Shown here: piece after piece, positions 19,561 through 29,753 of the stretch | How the letters are laid out: each line of letters opens with the position of its first letter | Position numbering within the stretch: the stretch's first letter is position 1 | Assembly (NCBI GenBank): GCA_028288705.1 | Contig: JAQBNH010000007.1 | Location: 1 to 64,000, forward strand | DNA from: Ferruginibacter sp. | Lineage (GTDB): Bacteria; Bacteroidota; Bacteroidia; Chitinophagales; Chitinophagaceae | Length of the DNA: 64,000 bases | Direction of reading: 5' to 3' | Notes under the pieces: generated by a model | The model's database searches: none | The model's input: only the letters and a program-made list of their open reading frames with translations | What the model was told of the DNA's origin: nothing | Translations under genes and position numbers: made by a program

Positions 19561-20733
19561 TCAGGAACTTACTGCAAGCCAGGCCATCATGCCCATGCCT
19601 TGTTCAATGGCGCTTTCATCAATATTAAACGTTGGCGTATGAACGCCACTGGTTATCCCTTTCGCTTTATTGCCTGCACCTAGGCGAAAAAAACAGGCGG
19701 GGATCTGGTGAGAATAATAAGCGAAGTCTTCGGCGCCCATACGCAGTTCCGTTTCAGAAACATTTTCGCTGCCCACAAATTCTTCTGCCTTTGCCATAGC
19801 TGTTTTACAAAGTGCTTCATTATTGAGAACGAAGGGATAACCCACATCAATCGTGATATCTGCTTCTGCGCCCATTGCTGCCACCAATAATTTTGTCTGA
19901 TTAATGATCAGCTCATGTGCCTGGAAACGCCATTCTTCATTCATCGCGCGGAAAGTGCCCATCAGCTTTACCTCCGAAGGAATTACGTTGGTTGTATTGC
20001 CGCCCTGGAAAGAGGTGATCGATAAAACAGACGGATTAAAAGGATTGTTATTCCTACTGATGATCTGCTGCAGGCTTACAATTAAATGAGATGCAATCAA
20101 TATGGTATCTGCCGTGTATTGCGGCGCAGCGGCATGCCCGCCTTTTGCTTTAATCGTGATATAAATTTCATCCGCACTGGCCATTACCATCCCGCCGCGA
20201 AAACTAAACTGCCCCACTTCCATCCCCGGGTGCACATGCAACGCAAATATTTTTTCCGGTGCAGGATTTTCCAACACACCTTCCCTAATCATATAACTGG
20301 CACCGCCGGGATTTTTTTCCTCGCCCGGTTGAAAAATTAATTTAACGGTGCCTTCCCAATTATCTTTTGTGGCTTGTAATATTTTAGCAGCGCCCAATAA
20401 GCAGGTCGTGTGCACATCATGCCCGCAGGCATGCATCACGCCGTTATTTTTTGATTTGTAATCGACATTGTTTTCTTCCAGGATCGGCAGTGCGTCCATA
20501 TCTGCCCGCAACGCCACAATTCGCGACTCCGGGTTCTTTCCTTTGATCAATCCCGCAACGCCTGTTGTCGCCAACACCTGGAAGGGGATATCCATGGCCG
20601 TTAATTGTTGCTGGATAAAAGCCGAGGTTTGAAATTCCTGGTAACTTAATTCGGGGTTGGAATGAATATGATGTCGGACGGCAATAAATTCATCTTTATA
20701 ATCTGAAGCGAGTTTTTTTATTTTTTCGAGCAT
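19561..20733 (-). CDS. M20 family amidohydrolase/peptidase
   Basis: RHHIHSNPELSYQE, ACGHDVHTTCLLGAA, FQPGEEKNPGGA; start placed at internal Met (ORF track starts at 20763). Confidence 0.92.
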   Translation of the reverse strand: MLEKIKKLASDYKDEFIAVRHHIHSNPELSYQEFQTSAFIQQQLTAMDIPFQVLATTGVAGLIKGKNPESRIVALRADMDALPILEENNVDYKSKNNGVMHACGHDVHTTCLLGAAKILQATKDNWEGTVKLIFQPGEEKNPGGASYMIREGVLENPAPEKIFALHVHPGMEVGQFSFRGGMVMASADEIYITIKAKGGHAAAPQYTADTILIASHLIVSLQQIISRNNNPFNPSVLSITSFQGGNTTNVIPSEVKLMGTFRAMNEEWRFQAHELIINQTKLLVAAMGAEADITIDVGYPFVLNNEALCKTAMAKAEEFVGSENVSETELRMGAEDFAYYSHQIPACFFRLGAGNKAKGITSGVHTPTFNIDESAIEQGMGMMAWLAVSS

Positions 20734-20807
20734 GCCGGAAATTTGAACCTTGAAGATAATCATCTAAAAAATAAAAAGAGTTTCGGGGAAGAAACTCTGT
20801 AAATGTG

Positions 20808-21257
20808 TTAATCAGTCACCGGCGTTTTTTCCGGCTTCACTTCGATCGTTTCAGGAAGCACATAAATGTTGCCTGTTACGATGCGCTGGTTAATTATTTG
20901 CTTCCTGAATTTTTCGGCCTCCCCTTTATCCTGGAAATTGCCGAATTTCAATTTGATGTAGGGCGACTGAAAAGCCATGTAAACTTTCTGATCAGGGAAT
21001 TGCTGTAATAACTGCGACCTTACCTGCATCGCGAGGTTACGGTCGTTCGTACTGAGTAACATGAGGCGATATCCTCTTGCCGACCGCACTGCACGTGCCA
21101 GCCCTTCATTGTATTCTGCCATTTTTCTGCCGAGTAATTCAAGCCGATCATCTGCATCTACTGTTACCGTTCCTTTATATAATGTATCAGTGGCGGTTTG
21201 CGCCTTTGCTGCGTTTGCGGCAATAATCAGAAAAATAATGACTAAAAATTTTTTCAT
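20808..21257 (-). CDS. SPOR domain-containing secreted protein
   Basis: 149 aa; signal peptide; SPOR-like YRLMLLSTNDRNLAMQVRSQLLQQFPDQKVYMAFQSPYIKLKFGNF. Confidence 0.7.
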   Translation of the reverse strand: MKKFLVIIFLIIAANAAKAQTATDTLYKGTVTVDADDRLELLGRKMAEYNEGLARAVRSARGYRLMLLSTNDRNLAMQVRSQLLQQFPDQKVYMAFQSPYIKLKFGNFQDKGEAEKFRKQIINQRIVTGNIYVLPETIEVKPEKTPVTD

Positions 21258-21279
21258 GTTGTTCCTTGAATTACAAAAA

Positions 21280-21951
21280 TCATTCCATGCCCATCCCCAA
21301 AACCACCTGCTCCATACTCATTCCCAGCCTGTCAGCTCCTGCAGCGAGCAATTCTTCGGCAAATTTAACGGTTTCCATTTTACCCGCTGCCTTGATGCGA
21401 ACGGCATCTGCCAGATGTTTCCGCAATAGCCGTATATGTTCCACGCTGCTCGCAAAATCAGCATAGCCGGAAGAACTCTGGATATAATCCACGCCGGCAA
21501 TGCCATATAGATCACAACATTTTATCATTTCATCGTCTGTGAGCAAACTCGTTTCCAATACGATCTTCACAACGATGCCTTTCGATTTGATAACGGGCAG
21601 CAGGCTGTTCAATTCCTGTGCAAGATATTGCCAGTCGTTATTTTTTAAGGCGGTAAGGTTTATATGAAGATTTATGTCATCGGCGCCGTCCACGATCGCG
21701 AGCAAGGTTTCTGCGAGTTTTGCCTCAACAGCAGTATGCCCGAGTGGGAAGCCAACAACTGCTGCCAGCTTTACATCTGTTTCTGCCAGTAGCATTTTTG
21801 CTTTCCTCAAAAAAATCGGCAACAGGCAAACCGCTGCCAGGTTATTTCTTTTAGCGAAAGCGCAGGCGGCTTCCAGTTCTGTAATTGTAGCAACCGGGTT
21901 GGTAACATGCGTTTCCAAAACAACCGGCCATGAAGACATATTTTCCTGCAT
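21280..21951 (-). CDS. DeoC-family protein, predicted catalytically inactive (DYIQSSSG instead of DFIKTSTG)
   Basis: 223 aa; DeoC-like THVTNPVATITELEAACAFA, VVGFPLGH, DYIQSSSG; Schiff-base Lys replaced by Gln. Confidence 0.8.
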   Translation of the reverse strand: MQENMSSWPVVLETHVTNPVATITELEAACAFAKRNNLAAVCLLPIFLRKAKMLLAETDVKLAAVVGFPLGHTAVEAKLAETLLAIVDGADDINLHINLTALKNNDWQYLAQELNSLLPVIKSKGIVVKIVLETSLLTDDEMIKCCDLYGIAGVDYIQSSSGYADFASSVEHIRLLRKHLADAVRIKAAGKMETVKFAEELLAAGADRLGMSMEQVVLGMGME

Positions 21952-21968
21952 AATTTATTTTCGTAGCA

Positions 21969-22919
21969 TCAATAACCTGCTTTTGCGCCGCCAATATTTT
22001 CTATCGGGTGCCAGGTGGTTTTTATCTCCTGTGTATTCATGATCAGGTAAGGCGATTGTCCTGCCGGGGAAGTCCAATCCATTCCGTCATACCACACAAC
22101 GCGCTTCATATTCAACGATGCTTTTTCCTGGATCATTTTTTTGGTTGCCGTATCTGCTTCGCCGTAAATGATGGCATTCACATCCATATGATCAGCAAAA
22201 TATATAGCCAGTTCTGCCGGCTTGCCTGTGAGTATATTCACCACACCGCCGGGAACATCAGAAGAGTTGAGCACTTCTGCGAACGTGATCGCACAAAGCG
22301 GCTTTTGATAAGAAGCGAGCACTACTACCGTGTTTCCGCCCGCGATTGCAGGAGCAATCATGGAAACCAACCCCAGTAAAGAACTATTTTGAGTGGCGAT
22401 CACCGCCACAACGCCCGTAGGTTCAGGAACAGAAAAATTAAAATGCGAACTCGCCACAGGGTTTACAGAGCTAAACAGGGCCTGGTATTTATCCGTGCAT
22501 CCCGCGTAATAAATAAGCCTGTCAATGGCCGTCTCTACTTCATTCTGCGCTTCTGCCTGGCTGGAATCCTGCTTCATCAGCTCTTCCACAAATTGTGATT
22601 TACGCCCTTCCAGCATTTCTGCAATGCGATACAAAATTTGTCCACGGTTGAATGCTGCTCTTGTACTCCAGTCGCCGAAAGCTGTTCTTGCTGCAACAAC
22701 TGCATCGCGAAAATCTTTACGCGAGCCCAGGCAAACATTCGCCAGCACATCGCCGTTTTTATTTACCGCTTCGTAAAAACGACCGGATTCCGTCCGTGGA
22801 AATTTTCCACCAACATAGATCTTATACGTTTTTAAAATCTCCAGCCGCTTCGCAGTTCCATTCGAACTTTGCTTTTCCGTCTTCAGCGCTGACTTCTTTA
22901 TGATAGTTTTCGTCGCCAT
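21969..22919 (-). CDS. Truncated aldehyde dehydrogenase-like protein lacking the catalytic domain
   Basis: 316 aa; aligns by eye to the N-terminal ~half of ALDH (YKIYVGGKFPRTESGR... PAIAGGNTVVVLA... DVPGGVVNILTG); no catalytic Glu/Cys segment. Confidence 0.82.
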   Translation of the reverse strand: MATKTIIKKSALKTEKQSSNGTAKRLEILKTYKIYVGGKFPRTESGRFYEAVNKNGDVLANVCLGSRKDFRDAVVAARTAFGDWSTRAAFNRGQILYRIAEMLEGRKSQFVEELMKQDSSQAEAQNEVETAIDRLIYYAGCTDKYQALFSSVNPVASSHFNFSVPEPTGVVAVIATQNSSLLGLVSMIAPAIAGGNTVVVLASYQKPLCAITFAEVLNSSDVPGGVVNILTGKPAELAIYFADHMDVNAIIYGEADTATKKMIQEKASLNMKRVVWYDGMDWTSPAGQSPYLIMNTQEIKTTWHPIENIGGAKAGY

Positions 22920-22938
22920 AATATTTTTTTAACCGCTG

Positions 22939-24417
22939 TTAAATCAGGTTTACATAAGGAGTGAGGCCATGCAGGCCACCTTCACGGCCATAACCGCTTT
23001 CTTTATACCCACCGAATGGTGATGTAGGATCAAACTGGTTGTACGTATTCGCCCAGACAACACCGGCGCGTAATTTAGTCGTGAGATTAAAAATTTTGGA
23101 TCCCTTGTCTGTCCATACGCCGGCCGATAATCCATAAGGAGAATTATTTGCTTTCTCAATCACTTCATCATCCGTACGGAAAGTTTGTATCGTAAGCACC
23201 GGGCCAAAAATTTCTTCCTGGGAAATACGGCTTGATTGCGCCACATTGGTGAAGATCGTTGGTGCACAAAAGAATCCTTTTTTCGGAAGCACACCAGATG
23301 GTTGATACATCTCTGCGCCTTCCTGCTGACCGATTTTTAAATACTTATGGATGTTTGCCAATTGTTGTTTTGAATTGATCGCACCGATATCCGTATTCTT
23401 ATCCATCGGGTCGCCCACGATCAGTGTTTCCAGGCGGTCTTTTAATTTACGCAGCACTTGTTTATATACAGATTCCTGCACATACAACCTGGATCCTGCA
23501 CAACAAACATGACCCTGGTTAAAAAATATCCCATTGATCACGCCTTCCACTGCCTGGTCTAAAGGTGCATCGTCGAAAATAATATTCGCAGCCTTTCCAC
23601 CCAATTCAAGCGTGGCTTTTTTATTCGTTCCCGCGATGGCGCGCTGGATGATCTTTCCAACTTCCGTGGACCCGGTAAAAGCAACTTTATCAATGTCTTT
23701 ATGATTCACGAGTGCAGATCCTGTTTCGCCGGCACCGGTAATAATATTTACAACGCCCGGTGGAAGATCGGCTTCGCGGATAATTTCTGCGAGCGTCAAC
23801 GCTGTCAGGGGCGTGGTTTCAGCCGGTTTCAATACAACCGTATTGCCTGTTGCCAATGCCGGTGCAATTTTCCAGGCAGCCATCAGCAAAGGAAAATTCC
23901 ATGGAATGATCTGCCCTGCGACACCAAGTGGATTTGTCTGCCGGTTTGGAAAGGCATACTCGAGTTTATCTGCCCAGCCGGCGTAATAAAAGAAATGATT
24001 GGCAGCAGTTGGAATATCAAAATCACGGCTTTCGCGAATCGGCTTTCCACCATCCAGCGTTTCGATCACAGCAAGTTCGCGGGCACGTTCCTGCATGATG
24101 CGCGCGATGCGAAAAATATATTTGCCTCTTTCCTTGGCCGGCATATTCTTCCATGTTTTATTATAGGCCTGGCGGGCTGCAACTACCGCCCGGTCTACAT
24201 CCGCAGCGTTGGCGTCTGCCACTTCCGATAATTTTTCTTCTGTTGCCGGGTTGATCGTTGCGAAATATTTCTTGCTCAGCGGTTTTTCAAATTTACCGTT
24301 GATGAACAGATCGTAACGCGGTTGGATCGTAGCAGCCGATTTACTTTCCGGTGCCGGGGCATAATCACGTGCCGTATCAAATTTTAGTTTCAGTGTATTG
24401 TTTTTTGTTCCTGCCAT
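22939..24417 (-). CDS. Aldehyde dehydrogenase family protein (full length)
   Basis: 492 aa; IIPWNFPLLMAAWKIAPALATGNTVVLKPAE, LELGGKAANIIF, NQGHVCCAGSRLYV. Confidence 0.95.
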   Translation of the reverse strand: MAGTKNNTLKLKFDTARDYAPAPESKSAATIQPRYDLFINGKFEKPLSKKYFATINPATEEKLSEVADANAADVDRAVVAARQAYNKTWKNMPAKERGKYIFRIARIMQERARELAVIETLDGGKPIRESRDFDIPTAANHFFYYAGWADKLEYAFPNRQTNPLGVAGQIIPWNFPLLMAAWKIAPALATGNTVVLKPAETTPLTALTLAEIIREADLPPGVVNIITGAGETGSALVNHKDIDKVAFTGSTEVGKIIQRAIAGTNKKATLELGGKAANIIFDDAPLDQAVEGVINGIFFNQGHVCCAGSRLYVQESVYKQVLRKLKDRLETLIVGDPMDKNTDIGAINSKQQLANIHKYLKIGQQEGAEMYQPSGVLPKKGFFCAPTIFTNVAQSSRISQEEIFGPVLTIQTFRTDDEVIEKANNSPYGLSAGVWTDKGSKIFNLTTKLRAGVVWANTYNQFDPTSPFGGYKESGYGREGGLHGLTPYVNLI

Positions 24418-24501
24418 GTGATATTTTTTTTGTTGAACGGGCCCGGTTCTTTTCCCGTTATCGTTGCGTCGTAAGCTTGTACTTTTATCTAAATTGGCCG
24501 A

Positions 24502-25416
24502 TTAATCCAGCGGGAAATAATCTTTGCCCTGGTAAATCCCCGTCTTCTCTTTCATCAACTGCATCAACACATCATTCGCCAGGCTGCTCGCACCAAAACG
24601 AAACCAATGATTATTCATCCAGGCTTCCCCTAATGTTTCATTCAGCATCACGAGATAATGCAATGCCTGTTTCGATTTGGAAATTCCTCCGGCCGGTTTC
24701 ATGCCGATCATCTTCCCGGTCTTGTAATAAAAATCTCGGATCGCTTCCAGCATCACCAGCGTGACCGGCATCGTGGCTGCCGGTGCAATTTTCCCTGTAG
24801 ATGTTTTAATAAAATCCGCGCCGGCATGCATTGCCAGGTCACTCGCCTTCCGCACTTTATCGTAGGTGACCAACTCTCCTGTTTCCAAAATAACTTTTAA
24901 CCGTGCATCGCCACAGGCCTCTTTGATCATCGCGATCTCATCAAATACATAATTGTATTCACCCTCTAAAAATTTACCGCGGCTGATCACCATATCCACT
25001 TCATCTGCGCCTTGCTGCACTGCGAATTTTGTATCGCGAATTTTTACATCCCTTGGTGCTTGCCCGCTGGGAAACCCGGTTGCCACAGACGCAACGTGAA
25101 TGCCTGAATCACCTAAAGCCGCACGCGCCGTTTTCACCATGGATGGATATACACAAACCGCAGCTACCGTTGGAAGGCCTTCATAAACATCCAGTAAATG
25201 CATCGCCTTGTAACACATCTGTTTTACTTTCCCTTCCGAATCTTTGCCTTCCAGTGTTGTGAGATCGATCATGTTGAGCGCAAGGAGCAAACCATTTAAC
25301 TTGGTTTCTTTCTTAATGCTTCGCTTTGTAAACCGCGCCGCCCGTTCTTCAATACCAACCTGGTCTACATGAGGAGAAAGACTAAAGTCAGGAACCGCAA
25401 TCGTTTTTTCTGCCAT
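24502..25416 (-). CDS. deoC: Deoxyribose-phosphate aldolase (long, eukaryotic DERA-like form)
   Basis: 304 aa from MAEKTIAVPDF; DEVDMVIS, ADFIKTSTGK, MKPAGGI catalytic motifs; ORF-track start 25614 is too long. Confidence 0.92.
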   Translation of the reverse strand: MAEKTIAVPDFSLSPHVDQVGIEERAARFTKRSIKKETKLNGLLLALNMIDLTTLEGKDSEGKVKQMCYKAMHLLDVYEGLPTVAAVCVYPSMVKTARAALGDSGIHVASVATGFPSGQAPRDVKIRDTKFAVQQGADEVDMVISRGKFLEGEYNYVFDEIAMIKEACGDARLKVILETGELVTYDKVRKASDLAMHAGADFIKTSTGKIAPAATMPVTLVMLEAIRDFYYKTGKMIGMKPAGGISKSKQALHYLVMLNETLGEAWMNNHWFRFGASSLANDVLMQLMKEKTGIYQGKDYFPLD

Positions 25417-25557
25417 ATGGATTTTTGTAGACGTCAAATTTACTATAAATGCAGGGTTATTGCGGTAAAAGCGAATATTCTTTATATTTAATGCCGCTTC
25501 TTTATTCGCACTGCTGTTTGCCTGCAGACCGAATGATCCTGTCGTTAATACAATTTT

Positions 25558-26439
25558 ATGCAAGCCATCCCGGAATCTGAATTGATACTTGACAAACGTT
25601 CGGCCATATACCATCTTGGTTTAAGGCCCGAAGAACTGGCGCCGATCGTGTTGCTGGTGGGGGATCCGGATCGCGTTCCTGTTGTAAGTAAGTACTTCGA
25701 CAGCATTGAATTTCGCTGGCAGCATCGCGAGTTTATCACACATACCGGCTACCTCAATAAGAAAAGGATCAGCGTAATCAGTACCGGCATTGGTCCGGAT
25801 AATATCGACATCGCCCTCAATGAACTGGACGCACTGGCGAATATTGATTTCGCAACGAGAACGATCAAACCCGGATTACAGTCATTACAGATTATCCGTC
25901 TCGGAACTTCCGGCGCTTTGCAAAGCGGGATTCCGGTAGATAGTTTTGTTGCCGGCACGCACGGGCTCGGTTTCGACAACGTGATGCATTTCTATAATAC
26001 GCCTGCATCGGCGGATGAGGTAAAATTGCTGGAAGCTTTTAAACAACATACTCAACTGATCTCCGGGAATGTTTTGCCTTATCTTTTTGAAGGAAGCCGG
26101 CAACTGCAACAAATATTTTCGACTGGTTTTCACAAGGGCATTACCGCCGCCTGCCCCGGCTTTTACGGCCCTCAGGGACGAATATTGCGTGTCGGGCTTG
26201 CATATCCGGGGCTGATCGATAAACTGAGCAGCTTTCGCGAAGGCGAAAATTTTATTGCCAATTTTGAAATGGAAAGTTCCGCGATCTATGGTTTATCGCG
26301 TGCGTTGGGACATGCCTGTTTAAGCCTGAATGTGATCGTTGCCAACAGGATCGCAAAACAGTTTTCAAAAGATGGCGCTGCAGCGGTGGAACAACTGATC
26401 CGCCATTCATTGGGTTTATTGGCGGCTTCGGCACTTTAA
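25558..26439 (+). CDS. Nucleoside phosphorylase (PNP/UDP family, uridine phosphorylase-like)
   Basis: 293 aa; VLLVGDPDRVPVVSKYF, STGIGPDN, RLGTSGALQ, FEMESSAIYGLSRALGH. Confidence 0.88.
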   Translation: MQAIPESELILDKRSAIYHLGLRPEELAPIVLLVGDPDRVPVVSKYFDSIEFRWQHREFITHTGYLNKKRISVISTGIGPDNIDIALNELDALANIDFATRTIKPGLQSLQIIRLGTSGALQSGIPVDSFVAGTHGLGFDNVMHFYNTPASADEVKLLEAFKQHTQLISGNVLPYLFEGSRQLQQIFSTGFHKGITAACPGFYGPQGRILRVGLAYPGLIDKLSSFREGENFIANFEMESSAIYGLSRALGHACLSLNVIVANRIAKQFSKDGAAAVEQLIRHSLGLLAASAL

Positions 26440-26515
26440 TTTTTATGGTTGACGCCCGATGCCTTAAATTACGTTTTACATCAGATTTTTTTTACCATAC
26501 AATAAAACAACTGTT

Positions 26516-29500
26516 ATGAGAAAATGTAAAACAGCATGGCTGTTTTTATTTGCCGCATTGTACAGCAGCAGCGCGATTTGCCAGGATACCAACCCGGTAA
26601 ATGGCGTAGCCGACAAACGAAGCGGTACCTATGCATTTACCAATGCGAGCATCGTGAAAGATGCGCAAAATACCGTTGTCAACGGTACGCTCGTCATCCG
26701 CGAAGGAAAAATTATCGGCGCGGGTTCCGGGGTTAATATTCCTGCAGATGCAGTCGTGATTGACTGCAAAGGAAAATATATCTATCCTTCCTTTATCGAC
26801 ATTTACAGTGATTACGGTGTCGCTATTCCGCAACGCCCGCAAGGGAATTTCGGCTTTTTTGCACCCGCGCAAATTGGTAGTAATACCAAAGGCGCATATG
26901 GCTGGAACCAGGCGATCAAAGCAGAAGTGAATGCGGCTTCTTTATTTACGACAGACGATTCAAAAGCGAAACCTTTGCGTGACCTCGGTTTTGGAACAGT
27001 ACTCACACACCAGAAAGACGGTATCGCGCGCGGCACCGGGGCGGTGGTAACACTCGCCAACAAAAAGGAAAACCTGGTGATGATCAAAGAACGTGCTTCT
27101 GCCAACTATTCCTTCAGCAAAGGCAGTTCTACGCAAAGCTATCCGCAAAGTATGATGGGCAGCATTGCGTTATTACGCCAGACCTTCCTGGATGCACAAT
27201 GGTACAAGAACAGCGCGGTGAATAAATCTACTTCGGAAGGACTCAACCTGAGCCTGCAGGCATGGAACAACAACCTGTCCTTACCGCAAATTTTTGAAGC
27301 GAATGATAAATGGAATGACCTTCGTGCAGACCGCATCGGGGATGAATTTGGCTACCAGTTTATTTTGAAGGCCGGTGGCAATGAATACCAGCGTATGGCT
27401 GAAATGCTGGCGACGAAAGCGAGTTTCATTCTGCCATTAAATTTCCCGCAGGCGATGGACGTGGAAGATCCGAACGACGCACGTTTCGTGGCTTTGGAAG
27501 ATATGAAGAACTGGGAAATGGCGCCAACCAATCCCGCTGCTTTTGAAAAAGCAGGAATTAATTTTTGTATCAGTACGGCCGATTTACGTGATGTAAAACA
27601 GTTTTGGGCAAACCTGCGCAAGGCGATGGAATATGGCCTCACAGAAACCAAAGCATTGGAAGCGTTAACCAAAACGCCGGCAACTTTACTCAACATCTAT
27701 AACGAAACCGGCAGCCTGGAAGCAGGCAAATGGGCTAACTTCATTATTACCAACGGCCCTTTATTTGCAGAAAAAACCATCATCCTGCAAAACTGGGTGC
27801 AAGGAGATAAATACGCCGTGAAAGACGACGGATTTAAAAGCAGCAATGGCGTTTATAACCTTACCGTTAGTGGGCCCACTGGCATAAACAGCTACAACCT
27901 CACGATCAAATCTGCCAATGCCGCAACCCTTACCGGTAAAGATTCACTGGCGGTAAAATATCGTTCCGATGGCAAGCTGGTGAATATCAGTTTTTCTCCG
28001 GTTCCATCTGCGAAAAAAACAGTTGTAACAAGAGAATCCATTACTACATCAGACAGCAGCAGGACCGTTCAGCCCATCAATGCGAACGCGCAGAAACGTG
28101 ATTCACTTTCTATCGCAAACACGCCTGATGATAAATCTCCCGATCTTAAAAATAAGCAAGGTGCACAACGCACGCCCGGCCAGCAGGTAACAACAGTGGC
28201 TTTTAGCGAACCGGTGATCCGCCTCAGCGGAACGATCAGCGATAATTCGTTGCAGGGAACCGGTGTCGATACCTCGGGAAATCCCGTGACCTGGTGGGCA
28301 AGTTTTGTAAAAGATGATGTGGCCAAACCAGACAATGCAAAAAAGAAAACTACGCCTGTTATCGGCAAACTGCTTTTCCCGAATATGTCGTACGGCTGGG
28401 AATCGATGCCGAAAGAAGAAACGATCCTCATTCGCAATGCAACCGTTTGGACCAACGAAAAAGATGGCGTGTTAACGAATGCTGACGTCCTCGTTAAAAA
28501 TGGCAAGATCGCAGGCGTAGGAAAAAATTTACCTGCAGCAGGCGCCAGGATCATCGATGGCACGGGTAAACATCTAACACCTGGTGTGATTGATGAGCAC
28601 TCGCATATTGCCGCTGCTTCTATCAATGAGGGCGGGCAATCGGTTTCTTCCGAAGTGCGGATCGGTGATAACCTGGCACCGGATGATATCAATATTTACC
28701 GCCAGTTGAGCGGTGGTGTTACTACCTCACATATTTTACATGGCAGTGCCAATACAATCGGCGGTCAGACACAGCTGATCAAATTACGCTGGGGTGCTGA
28801 TGATAATGACCTGAAATTTAAAGGCGCAGATGGCTTTATCAAATTTGCCTTAGGTGAAAACGTAAAACGCACGCCTTCACAAAACAACAATCGCTTCCCG
28901 GATACACGCATGGGCGTTGAGCAGGTGCAGATAGACGCTTTCACCCGCGCAAAAGATTATGAAGCAGCATTAAAAGGCCCGAATGGCAAAAACGTTCGCC
29001 GCGACCTGGAACTGGATGCTTTGGTAGAGATCATGAACAGCAAACGCTTTATTACCTGCCACAGTTATGTTGCCAGCGAGATTTTGGAAACAATGAAAAT
29101 GGCAGAGAAATTCGGCTTTAAGATCAACACCTTCACGCATATCCTTGAAGGGTATAAAGTAGCAGATGCAATGAAAGCACACGGTGCCAACGCCTCCACT
29201 TTTAGTGACTGGTGGGCTTATAAAATGGAAGTGCAGGATGCGATTCCTTACAACGCAGCCATCATGCATAATGTAGGATTGAATGTTGCGATTAACAGTG
29301 ACGATCCGGAAATGGCGCGTCGCTTAAACCAGGAAGCCGCGAAAAGCGTAAAATACAGCGGTATGAGTGAAGAAGACGCATTGAAAATGGTGACGCTGAA
29401 TCCCGCGGTGATGCTGCATATCGACAAAGAAGTAGGCAGTATCAAGACAGGGAAAGACGCTGACCTGGTGCTATGGAGCGACAACCCGTTAAGTATTTAT

Positions 29501-29728
29501 GCGAAAGCAGAAAAAACTTTGGTTGATGGCATCGTTTATTTTGATCGCGAAAAGGATAAACAAATGCGTTTGCAAATTGCAGCAGAAAGAAATCGCCTGA
29601 TCCAGAAAATGCTGGAAGAGAAGAAAAGCGGTGGCAGCATGTCGCCTGCAACGCCAAGTTTCAGGATGATGAATTTTTGCGAAGAGCATACCCATCAGCA
29701 TGGATTACTTTCTGAAGAAGCAGAATAA
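26516..29728 (+). CDS. Two-domain amidohydrolase family protein
   Basis: 1070 aa; signal peptide; N-terminal domain lacks HxH (YPSFIDIYSDYG); C-terminal domain has TPGVIDEHSHI, TCHSYV, NSDDPE. Confidence 0.88.
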   Translation: MRKCKTAWLFLFAALYSSSAICQDTNPVNGVADKRSGTYAFTNASIVKDAQNTVVNGTLVIREGKIIGAGSGVNIPADAVVIDCKGKYIYPSFIDIYSDYGVAIPQRPQGNFGFFAPAQIGSNTKGAYGWNQAIKAEVNAASLFTTDDSKAKPLRDLGFGTVLTHQKDGIARGTGAVVTLANKKENLVMIKERASANYSFSKGSSTQSYPQSMMGSIALLRQTFLDAQWYKNSAVNKSTSEGLNLSLQAWNNNLSLPQIFEANDKWNDLRADRIGDEFGYQFILKAGGNEYQRMAEMLATKASFILPLNFPQAMDVEDPNDARFVALEDMKNWEMAPTNPAAFEKAGINFCISTADLRDVKQFWANLRKAMEYGLTETKALEALTKTPATLLNIYNETGSLEAGKWANFIITNGPLFAEKTIILQNWVQGDKYAVKDDGFKSSNGVYNLTVSGPTGINSYNLTIKSANAATLTGKDSLAVKYRSDGKLVNISFSPVPSAKKTVVTRESITTSDSSRTVQPINANAQKRDSLSIANTPDDKSPDLKNKQGAQRTPGQQVTTVAFSEPVIRLSGTISDNSLQGTGVDTSGNPVTWWASFVKDDVAKPDNAKKKTTPVIGKLLFPNMSYGWESMPKEETILIRNATVWTNEKDGVLTNADVLVKNGKIAGVGKNLPAAGARIIDGTGKHLTPGVIDEHSHIAAASINEGGQSVSSEVRIGDNLAPDDINIYRQLSGGVTTSHILHGSANTIGGQTQLIKLRWGADDNDLKFKGADGFIKFALGENVKRTPSQNNNRFPDTRMGVEQVQIDAFTRAKDYEAALKGPNGKNVRRDLELDALVEIMNSKRFITCHSYVASEILETMKMAEKFGFKINTFTHILEGYKVADAMKAHGANASTFSDWWAYKMEVQDAIPYNAAIMHNVGLNVAINSDDPEMARRLNQEAAKSVKYSGMSEEDALKMVTLNPAVMLHIDKEVGSIKTGKDADLVLWSDNPLSIYAKAEKTLVDGIVYFDREKDKQMRLQIAAERNRLIQKMLEEKKSGGSMSPATPSFRMMNFCEEHTHQHGLLSEEAE

Positions 29729-29753
29729 ATTTTAAAAATTCTAAAAGAAGATT

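Noticed and set aside
21969-22919. Truncated ALDH considered as a frameshifted pseudogene
   Set aside because: No remnant of the missing catalytic domain fits in the 17-bp gap before the next gene; ORF is otherwise intact.
28069-28692. 207-aa minus-strand ORF
   Set aside because: Antisense to the amidohydrolase; low-information composition.
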